Assembly: GCF_003073045.1 (NCBI RefSeq)
Contig: NC_037602.1
Span: forward strand, 806,001 to 870,000
DNA length: 64,000 nucleotides
DNA from: Pomacea canaliculata
Lineage: Eukaryota > Mollusca > Gastropoda > Architaenioglossa > Ampullariidae
Reading direction: 5' to 3'
This document shows, piece by piece, positions 55,601 to 64,000 of the stretch; position 1 is the stretch's first letter, and each line of letters starts with the position of its first letter. The notes under the pieces were generated by a model. It saw nothing but the letters and a program-made list of their open reading frames with translations. It made no database searches and was not told the origin of the DNA. The position numbers were made by a program, and so were the translations under genes.

Positions 55601-58600
55601 CGAAGGCCGTCAGACCCATCTATACACATGAATTAACCCCTTTTTCAAAAAATTATTTAAAAATAACTAAACAAGATAGAAGAACAATTCAAATTGAAAA
55701 TAACAGATCAAAATGTGTAGAAATGTATCAGTCTTACCTGAATCTTGCTAGAGAACTCACTTTTATGATAATCCAACCAAAATTAGGTATATAAAGTGAA
55801 GTTTTGAAAAAGTTTTTTTGTACACATTTCAAACATGGCGTGGCCCAAAATTCGGGAGCAGATGAAAACCATTTTTACACTATTTGTGGTCAAATTCTTC
55901 TTCATCTGAAGCAGGAATATACTCTAGGATGTTCTTTCTGTTATTATTCGAAGTTTCAGATGCAAGATGTTAACGATCATTGCAGATTTCAACATTGCCA
56001 CATGTACAATCGAAAAGGACAAGTAGTGTAGAATATCGGTGAGACTTCCGTTCAAACGTAGGTCCTTCATCATGTAAGGGAGATACTTGTGTTCAGAAAT
56101 GCCTAAACTATCTTATTTATTAAGTTTTTCTTCTAAACCAGAAGCTGTATAGGCCTAAAAAAATTACAACAATGCATCACACGGGGTAGTTCAACATGGA
56201 GAAAAGCGAGCAGTTGGCCATCCCACTACCGCATTCAACGGGGAGAGAAAGAGTTAAGATAAAAGGTGAACAGAAACATGTGGATATCAAATGTTCCCTC
56301 ATCAAAAACAGAAGCTACCCACACCTTTGGAATGAAAACTCAGTCCAACACTCAGCACGGATAACAAATGCCAAAAGCCCTGAAATAAATCTTATAAATT
56401 AGCAACAGTATGCCTTTTGTTTGTGTGTAGTGCTATGTACATCTCTGTTTGTCCAAACCTATTAACAAACGCTTAAGCAAGCTCTTGGGGAGACCCGAAC
56501 ACAAAGACATCCAATGAGCACCAGTACTTAATTACACAGGTATCACTTTCTTGAAACAAACATTTTATTATGTTGAGATACTGATGTTGCACACAAGAAT
56601 TGCTGAATTGCACAAGCTTGACTCACATGAAGCATCAGATCCAAACCTGACAATATAATCACAGTCACAAAAGTTCATGGAAAAATAATTTCCAGAGAAG
56701 ACTGTGTACTGTTGCTAGTATGTGTACATTTATGTGTGTGTCTGTATGTATATATAAATTACTCTTGACCTCAAATAAAGGTGGATAGCAAATGATAAAC
56801 CGAACATTGATGAGTCACAAGCCATAAACTAGAAAAAAAAACCCATTTCAATAATACACCAGGAACCATGAGTAGAACATCATGGCATACTGACACACCA
56901 AAGCCTTTAATGGTGGGGGAAAGCACTATACAAATCTGCATATTATAATTGTTATAAGCAAAGAAAGACACCCTGGAAAAATACATCAAGACTCAAAACA
57001 TAGACAATCCTTTATGCAGGAGAAAGCTACAACTTTTCAATCTGATTTCTCTTGAATTAATGAATATTGCCTGCCTATGACACTTTTCCCTTGTTACCTT
57101 TCTGTAGACACTCAGCACACTTGTCCCATTGAAAAACCAGTGCAGCCAATCTACACCCATCTGTTTAAATGCTGGTTTCGTTCCGTACTGCCTGCCACAC
57201 TGGTATACAGCAAGCTCTAGCTTACAAGATGCTGACCATATTAATGGAGTGTACTGTACATGTAAATGTCATAAAAAACTAAAATGCTCTGAAACAAAAC
57301 AACCTTGTCATTATACTTAACTATACTAACCCAAAATAGCCTTTATTTCTTTGATGAATTCCTTGTCATACACCTGTCTTTCCTCCCAAATATTGAAAAT
57401 CCTTTCCACCTTGGCTTTGATACTAATGTCCCTGCAAAGTCAACATAATCACTTTTTAAACAACTGTCTTCTGATCTGTAGTCATACAATATTGTGCATT
57501 AAATACAAATATAATACAAATAATAATTATAACACAATTTGTAGGCATACAATATTTTGGATTATAGAAGAAATGTGTTGATTCTGTCACAAGGTATGAC
57601 AGCACTGCCAGGGCAGGGGTGAGTTAAGACTGTCTTTTCCCAACTACCATATCAAAGGGCAAATACAATGCAAATGAATAGAATATTTTTCCTCATTAAT
57701 ATCAACAACAGCTTTCATGTTAAGGCTGCTAGATGTGGTAGACAGACAGAGCAGTAAACATGTCAAGACATCACCAAAGAAAGATTTAATGCAATAGGAA
57801 GAAATGACATTTTAGAAAACTTTTTAACATAATGTGGTGGTGTTACAGTCTTGCTCTACAATGTCTTTAATGTGTTTGCATGGTGAATTAGGACTACTAC
57901 AACAGTGTAGGCCTTTTTGCTTTGTCTCATTTGAGACACCTAGATAATACTGAGCAAGTTACCCAGAAATGCAAAATTAAGCAATTTTATAAGAAATGTG
58001 TGAAATAAGCAGAAAATTCATGTTTCTATTTCAACCTGCCCTGAAAGTGCATTTTTCTGTAAATGCAAAAGAAATTAGTTTGTCCAGCACAAATTTGAAA
58101 AAAATATCTAGTTCTACACAGTTATGCAGACTATGTCACAGTCTATTCCCGCAGGAAGTAGACTAAAATAGTCACATTTCAAGTAGAAATAAATGACTTA
58201 TCACATAAGGTGATGAAAACTAACTATAATATTTCATTTAACAGAAGCCAACCTTTGGCAGTTTACCTCTGATGAGTTGATTATCGCATGTTTATGTAGG
58301 TTGAAGATATTAGATCACATCTGCATCCATAAATGTATCATTTTCAACCCCTACCCAAAAATAATACACTAGAACTATAAAAGATCAAAAGTATAAATTG
58401 ATTAATAACTTTGAAAATCTAAATGTTTTTAAATGAATGCAGCCTGAATTTTCTGATTTTTAAACACATTGGAAATGAAGTGAAATTTTCAAAAAACTTA
58501 TAAATACAATATGGCACTCGATATGCGACAGATTTTGCACTCCAGCAGAAAATGCACTATTATGGGATTAAAACAGATATAAATCACTTATCAAGGATAA

Positions 58601-61326
58601 AGGAAAACGTTGCTACATCATGTACAAATATGACTGAATAAGACAGCAAGAAGTCCTGATTTGTCTGCCAACTTCAATGTGAGCAAAATGCATGATGGGA
58701 GAATTCACAGTTTGTGATATGAATTGTTCTATTTTGGTAAAAGGGAACTATATCTTTTACTAAAAATGGTCTCCTTACCCAAATTTAGAAAGTTCCTTTC
58801 CTTTACATTTTAACGTTTTTTTTGTTTTTTTTTTTTTAAGGGGCAACATTAGCAATCAGCAAAAAAAAAAAGTTACTGGAAATAGAGCATAAAATATCAC
58901 AAAAACATGTTTCGGCAATATTTTAAGATGAAGAGGCATGAGAAATATTATATTAATATTTTTCTCTTAATCTTAATTTGTTACTATTTTGGGATCTTGT
59001 TCAGTGAAATGAGTCCGCCTTTGGCTGAGATATTGTGCTTTATAAACTCCCACTATTTATTATTAATCACACCTGGATTTGGCAAGAAAATCAGAAGTGA
59101 CAAAAGGGTAGTATTTCTAAAAGCAGCAGCTTCTGCATGAGCTGAATTTGAAGAAAAAAAAATATGTCAGTAAAAGAAAACAGATCAGGACCAGATGTAA
59201 TGTTGCTGAATGTTCTCTTCAACACTCACATGGAGTTAGTTTGAGCTGTTATTTCCTAAAGATACAGCTTACAAATGCCAGTGGATGAACACTGTTCTGA
59301 GATCAGTATATACAGATGGAGTTTGTACTCATGGTTATTTCCTAAAGATACTGGGTACAAATGCCATATACAGATCTCTGTTTTGTTCAAGCATGCCGTG
59401 CATTTTTGCATTCTAGCACCAATGATCAAAAACAGCAATTGGAGAAATTTATTTTGAGATACATATAACATGTGGCAGACAGAATACTTCAAAACATTTC
59501 TGATAATATTTATAAATTATACTGAGCATCCTACCATGTAATCTAAGTAAAATCTAGTATGCCAGAATATAGGTTTTTCCCTCACAGCTTTCTTGCTCGG
59601 GAACCCTTAGCTTGTCTTACCTTTTTTCTTTTCTCTGCTTCTTGGATTGTGGCATGACCTCATCATCTGCTTGCCTACATTAGATTAAGCCCTGTTTTAT
59701 TAGATTCATTGGATTCCATGCAAACTTTTTTTTATTTATTTTAATGACTTATTGTTTATCACTGCAATATTAATAAGAGGTTGACAAAGTTTTTTTTAGC
59801 ATGAGTGCATAATCTAAATTTACTGGAACTTCCACTAATGCAACCCAACAATGACACTAGTGTCCAATCTCCATTTCCATGTAACTGAAAATGAATAATT
59901 AATTTATTAATGTGCATCAAAAAATTTCATAATTCTTTCTGCTGCAAAAACAGGTGGGGAAAAGGCTCCAGAAATATCTAATATGTCATAAAACAACTGT
60001 ACTGAGTGTGGGGGCTGGGGAAGTCCAAGACTAAATCATCTGTGGACTTGCTAAATACAATATACATTCTGTCAGTTGTCTTTCATTATTATAATCTAAA
60101 CCTTTTAAAACTGTAAATTTTAAAATAGGTCAAAGATTTAATAAAATGTTTTTGAAAATTGTCAGAAACAGTCATCACTTGCACGTCATGCAGCATTTTG
60201 ATTTTCTGACTTTTGAAAATTTTCCTCCAACCAAGATTTTTTCTTTCCACTCATAAATTAGAGGATGCTCAAGAACTGTGTCAATTACAATTAAGTTAAA
60301 ATAACTCAACAAATTTCAGCCACTTTGCTCATTGCTAGCGTTATAAACCCATCGGATTCAAAATTTTAACCAAATCCTATCAAATAAACCAATTGCCACG
60401 AATAATTCACAAAAAAAGTGATCCCGGAAACTAGACAACACTTTCAGAACTATTTACAGCTTAGCCAGTTAGAGGAAAGAATGACAATCCCAACAATTTA
60501 TGACAAGTTAAGTATTGCATAATCATTGTGTGTAACCAAAGCTTAAAGTTAAACAAGAGCCACTTCCGGTATGAGGCTATAAAGGTGTGAAAGATAAAAT
60601 TCTGTAAAACCAAAACATAATTTTCAACAAAAGTACTTGCAAATCTTCTGTACTTTACATACAAAATTATCAAAATTTGACTTTATCTTTAATTCGATCG
60701 CTATTTTTATAAGCTACTCCTCGCCTTAGTTTCCACTTATTGACTATTTGCTGAAACACTATTTGCATTGGAAAATATACTCACCATAGACATAACAAAC
60801 CATCCTGACCGAGTTAAACTCCTGTCATATGTAAATATGTTTGTTGCTTCAAATTAGTCAAAAGGTTTATGTAAATCAAGGACTAGCACTGTAGAATCAT
60901 ATAAAACTTTTAAACTTATTTCTTCAATTTATTGTGCTTTTTAATAAAAACAATCGTTGTTACCTGACTAGGGCAGTAGCTTGTTTCAAATGTTGTTTGA
61001 AAGTCTCAATGAAGACAGGAGCTTTCTTCCTCTTGCTGTTCTGCACCACGTCGTTGCACAAGTAGAAGAGAGTAAGTCGATGAGAAGGCTTTGCTGAAAA
61101 AAAAATACACCGCCTGAGGTTAAGGGACCTTCTGATTGCTAATGTGGAACTCGCTTCCCCTCTCGACCAAGGAGTCTGATAGTATTGCATCTTTCAAGAA
61201 AAATCTTAAGACTCACTTGTTTAAACTTATTTGAAGTTATCATTTGACCTGCAGTTTGGTGGCTACTGGGATCACCGCGCATTGAGCGCATCTTTGTGAT
61301 GCGGATTCTAGCGCGCTATAAAACTA

Positions 61327-61362
<36 letters not shown>

Positions 61363-62506
61363 AATGAAAACTGTTTTTCAGGTATATCTATCTGCCATCT
61401 ATATTTCTTTATAAAGAATTCAAAGTCAAAAATATACTGTAATCATTATTGGGTTTTTGGTTTCTTTGAGAAATACTGATGCAATCAAATATGGCATTTA
61501 TAAAAATCCTGTGCATTTAGTTCAGTTTTAAAAAAAAATTCATTCAGCAGCTTTAGTTTATGGAAAATATTTGCAATGAAGTTGCAGAAGCCAAAATTTG
61601 ATGGAGTAATTTCATGCTGAAAATTAAAACTAAACACAAGTATAAATTTCTTGTGGATTTTGAGAATATAAATGATAAGCTTTACTAGCATACAATTCTT
61701 ATTTCTTGACTAGCTAAACTTTCTAATCTGAAAGGCTGAGACTGACCTGAATTATTTTATTTCATAATAAACCACACTGGACCAATATGTGTGATCTAGA
61801 AATCAATTATTAATTTAGGTAGTGTGAACAATTTCACAGATGGGCAGAACTTCAATATCAAACAATAGATGTATGATCAAACTGAACCGAGATGAGCAAT
61901 GTGTCGGGTATGGTCCCACTGAATAAAAGAGTGTGGAGTGGGACATTAATCAGTTGTCTTTACTAAACCAGATGATACCTCAGCTTTTTTTTTGTATCAG
62001 TTAAAATTAATGTCCAGGTATTATAACAGATGACAGATGCAGAATGGCCGTTGTTTCACCTTCTGGTAGTGGTATGCCATTTTTGTATCATAGCAGCTGA
62101 CTCTATAATGAATATGTACCTATAATTGCCCTTCTATTTCTCAAATGAAGAAAACATATCAGTCAAGGTGAAATAAGGCAGGGAAGTAGTAGGAGCAGTA
62201 CAAAATTTATAAAGCAGTTAACCTGAAACTTTGCAGCAAATTATGAAAATGAGGGGGACTAGACCGCCAGTGACTAACGCACAGACCAAAAAAAAGGGTT
62301 AAACACTGAATTACACACGAATAAATATTGTATGTTTAAATTACTTAAAGTGTCTTCAGTCCTCATACAATCTAAAGGCATAAATTCACTGACCTAGATA
62401 TCCTACAAAGCGTTTAAATTAAAGTATACAACTTTTTTTTTCTGATAATTCACACACACACATATATATATACAATGAACGTGTGCATGTTTCTTGCAAG
62501 TACGAG

Positions 62507-62537
<31 letters not shown>

Positions 62538-62921
62538 ATGAGTGCGAGAAATTGGACGAGAAACTACTTGCAGATTTAAAAAAAAATGCAAATCCTTTCA
62601 TACGTGACTCTAAATACTGAACAAATAAATCAGCACTTTGATAAAAAATAAAAATAAAAATACAGGTTGGTATTATCTGGTTCTTTCGCTGTACCCGATC
62701 TTCTCCATTATACCTCCAACACGAGACAACATTCAATTTTAATTAATTACAATCAAGTCAATACCTGATTTTCGCAGAACTTTTGACCATAGCTCCACGA
62801 TACGTTCATGGTGAGACTTGTGATGAATGATCCAAAGTGACAGACTCTGAATACTATCTTGGGTGTTCGTAACTGTCATCAACTTCTTCTCAACACTCTC
62901 TTCGTTCAAACTTGACGCCAT
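49678..62921 (-). CDS. RPRD2: RPRD2-type regulation of nuclear pre-mRNA domain protein (Pol II CTD binding)
   Basis: RPRD proteins bind the phosphorylated C-terminal domain of RNA polymerase II. Nine exons: 62765-62921, 60964-61093, 57331-57431, 55098-55312, 54526-54652, 54043-54218, 52695-52896, 51652-51728 and 49678-51329. Residues 1-130 form the CTD-interaction domain (LEKK-like [53 protein letters not shown]). Residues about 195-345 are the helical dimerisation region, ending IVANVAYKNF-like at the splice and LDELKKTLP, then [14 protein letters not shown], which points to RPRD2 rather than RPRD1. The long C-terminal exon is Pro-rich, has an acidic patch ([10 protein letters not shown]) and an Arg/Ser/Glu stretch, and ends in a Pro/Tyr/Arg tail. 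One base is missing from a C run in exon 8 (plus-strand G6 at 51708-51713); allowing for it, the product is 945 residues. Start ATG-GCG at 62921 has a good context. Confidence 0.92.
51730..52694 (-). other. RPRD2 intron with a coding-like but unidentified stretch
   Basis: The part 52030-52520 is less AT-rich than its surroundings and gives several short plus-strand ORFs (52064-52249, 52311-52517). No domain, splice pair or terminal repeat was found. It may be a decayed transposon fragment, but nothing proves this. Confidence 0.35.
55582..56253. mobile_element. piggyBac-like non-autonomous element with TTAA target site
   Basis: The 672-bp element starts CTCTTTCTGTCCG and ends CGGGGAGAGAAAGAG; the outer 12 bp are inverted repeats with one mismatch. 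TTAA flanks both ends (55578-55581 and 56254-56257), the diagnostic target site of piggyBac transposases. The only sizeable internal ORF (55804-56031) does not look like a transposase. It lies in the RPRD2 intron between exons 55098-55312 and 57331-57431. Confidence 0.75.
57432..60963 (-). other. Large RPRD2 intron; nothing else recognised
   Basis: AT-rich intron inside the region coding for the CTD-interaction domain. A possible mini-exon around 59590-59680 was tested and rejected on phase. Short ORFs show no domain. Confidence 0.55.
61110..61362 (+). mobile_element. 3' end of a LINE (or LINE-derived SINE) with ATC microsatellite tail
   Basis: A plus-strand frame reads [18 protein letters not shown] and then [11 protein letters not shown] before a stop. 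This is the typical C-terminus of LINE reverse-transcriptase ORFs (WNSLP...FK..LK.HLF). About 90 bp further on lies TAGCGCGCTATAAAAC followed by about twelve ATC units (61327-61361), the usual tail of such elements. The 5' part is absent. It lies in the first RPRD2 intron, just upstream (in gene sense) of the exon 60964-61093, with only about 16 bp between them. Confidence 0.7.
62507..62536. repeat. (TGCG)n microsatellite
   Basis: Seven to eight perfect tetranucleotide units in RPRD2 intron 1. Minus-strand ORFs with THARTHAR repeats here are products of this repeat. Confidence 0.95.
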
Positions 62922-63861
62922 GTTGTTTTGGTTCAACCAAGAACAGATTGTTCTGACAAAGTCAGAGTAACATGCTGCACGTCTCAGAGATTTAAATTAA
63001 TAAATGCATTTCGAGTAGAACACCTTTCACAAGTATATGTTATTAATATGTTAGTAGTTGATCATGCACAACACTTGCTTTATCAGGTACACGGATTATG
63101 CACTCTATTACACAGACGGCAACATATCGGTCGCCATTTTCGATACCTCGTGCACACGCGATCTTGGTACAAATTAGAAAAGTAAACTATTAAAGCCAAA
63201 ATCCTTAATATTTAAGCATTATTTTCATGTTTAATTCAGAAACAATTATTATGAATGCGATATTGTATTCCCGTTATGACGTAATTGTGTGTCACGGCAG
63301 TGGCGAATGCTGTGGACCAATGAGCGCCAGTGTTTGATGGCGAGCCTCAGTCGTCCTGCGTGTAAGCCCACCTTTAGTGAATAGGAGGCGGTACTGTGAA
63401 TGTCCACAAATGTTTTCTTGAAGTCCAGCGGAAACCTTGCATGTATGTGTGTGCTTTGTGTTTAGATTCCCGTGTCATGAAGAGATTACTTCTGTTGCCA
63501 GACTGTTCGCACAGGACTTATGGTGAACAAGAATGAGAGGGACAGGATGGCTGAGGTGGGGTGCATTCAGTCCCGACATTCGTACGGGTATGTTTCATGC
63601 GACTATCGTGTACCCGGCGTGACAGAAAGGTGACAAACTCGCAGATCTATACTGACAAGGTAACTTAGTTGTTGCACTTGGAAATGCCTGTGCTGGCCAT
63701 TGGGACTGAAGCACTGTGTTTTGACACCTGCTGGCGTTTCAGCTAGACATCTCTCACGGCAAATCGTGTTCTCAGGCTCACCGGGGTAAGACTTGAACAG
63801 CTTCACAGCAACTCTTGGCCACGTTGGAACCCTCGATGAATGGCTAGACTAGCCATAGACT
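62922..63861. promoter_or_regulatory. Probable bidirectional promoter between the RPRD2-type gene and the last gene
   Basis: The two genes start head to head, with 940 bp between their ATG codons. A CRE/ATF-like TGACGTAA lies at 63277-63284, a CCAAT box at 63317-63321 and CpG-richer sequence at 63270-63500. No TATA box is evident. The 8-mer TGACGTAA also occurs between the GLD2 and UPF1 genes. Confidence 0.45.
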
Positions 63862-64000
63862 ATGGCCAGAAAGAAAAATGGTTCTTACAAAGTTTCTGTC
63901 GCCACTGGTGTCATCGGGTTTATGGTGGGAGTGCTCTTGGCTAATTGGTGTACTACAAGTCTACTTACACGATGTGGATTACCAGATTTTTGTTGCCCAG
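63862..64000 (+). CDS. N-terminus of a probable membrane-anchored protein (partial)
   Basis: ATG at 63862 opens a frame that stays open to the window edge, giving 46 residues. The start MARKKNGSYK is basic and is followed by a hydrophobic segment at about residues 11-27 (VSVATGVIGFMVGVLLA), then Cys-rich sequence (CTTSLLTRCGLPDFCC). Short basic tail plus one transmembrane segment is the layout of type II membrane proteins such as Golgi enzymes, but the family cannot be named from this part. An in-frame stop lies just upstream (TAG in the CATAGACT before it), which supports this ATG. Confidence 0.5.
   Translation, partial: MARKKNGSYKVSVATGVIGFMVGVLLANWCTTSLLTRCGLPDFCCP

Noticed and set aside
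59590..59680. Possible extra RPRD2 mini-exon with a GTAAGA donor and a Lys/Arg-rich frame
   Set aside because: The phase required by the neighbouring exons (2 bases in, 2 bases out) gives a stop or a frameshift; the flanking exons join correctly without it.
62403..62736. Minus-strand ORFs with [11 protein letters not shown] repeats
   Set aside because: Products of the TGCG microsatellite.

Overview
This is a window of animal nuclear DNA. Every recognisable gene is split by GT-AG introns with short exons (33 to about 210 nt, apart from long exons in three genes). Introns and spacers are AT-rich and carry decayed transposable elements. The proteins fit a protostome invertebrate with ancestral-type gene structures, most likely a mollusc such as a gastropod; that placement is inference from protein character and gene structure, not a database match.

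Layout from left to right. (1) 0.27-2.4 kb, minus strand: a partial, unrecognised acidic protein with one half zinc-finger-like motif; its end lies left of the window. (2) 4.5-7.4 kb: an AGCTA-rich tandem repeat, a doubtful 172-residue ORF and low-complexity DNA. (3) 7.4-10.3 kb, minus strand: a complete five-exon GPX4-type glutathione peroxidase with an in-frame TGA selenocysteine codon and a foldable SECIS element in its 3' UTR. (4) 13.5-23.8 kb, minus strand: a GLD2/TENT2-type cytoplasmic poly(A) polymerase, with three TE-like insertions in its introns. (5) 25.0-43.3 kb, plus strand: complete UPF1, the nonsense-mediated decay helicase, in 25 coding exons predicting 1,111 residues. (6) 49.7-62.9 kb, minus strand: an RPRD2-type RNA polymerase II CTD-interacting protein in nine exons. 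(7) 63.86 kb to the end, plus strand: the first exon of a probable membrane-anchored protein.

The GLD2 and UPF1 genes are head to head across about 1.2 kb, and RPRD2 and the last gene are head to head across about 0.9 kb. UPF1 and RPRD2 converge tail to tail. Three neighbours act on mRNA: GLD2 in cytoplasmic polyadenylation, UPF1 in decay, RPRD2 at the transcribing polymerase. That is an arrangement, not evidence of a shared system.

I found no new biological system. The most useful observations are the complete Sec/SECIS pair of GPX4, a GC-AG intron and a probable 3'-UTR intron in UPF1, a one-base reading-frame break in a homopolymer of RPRD2 (proved by flanking intron phases) with a similar probable one in GLD2, and four small DNA transposons whose ends and target-site duplications can be read directly (hAT-, Tc1/mariner-, pogo- and piggyBac-like).
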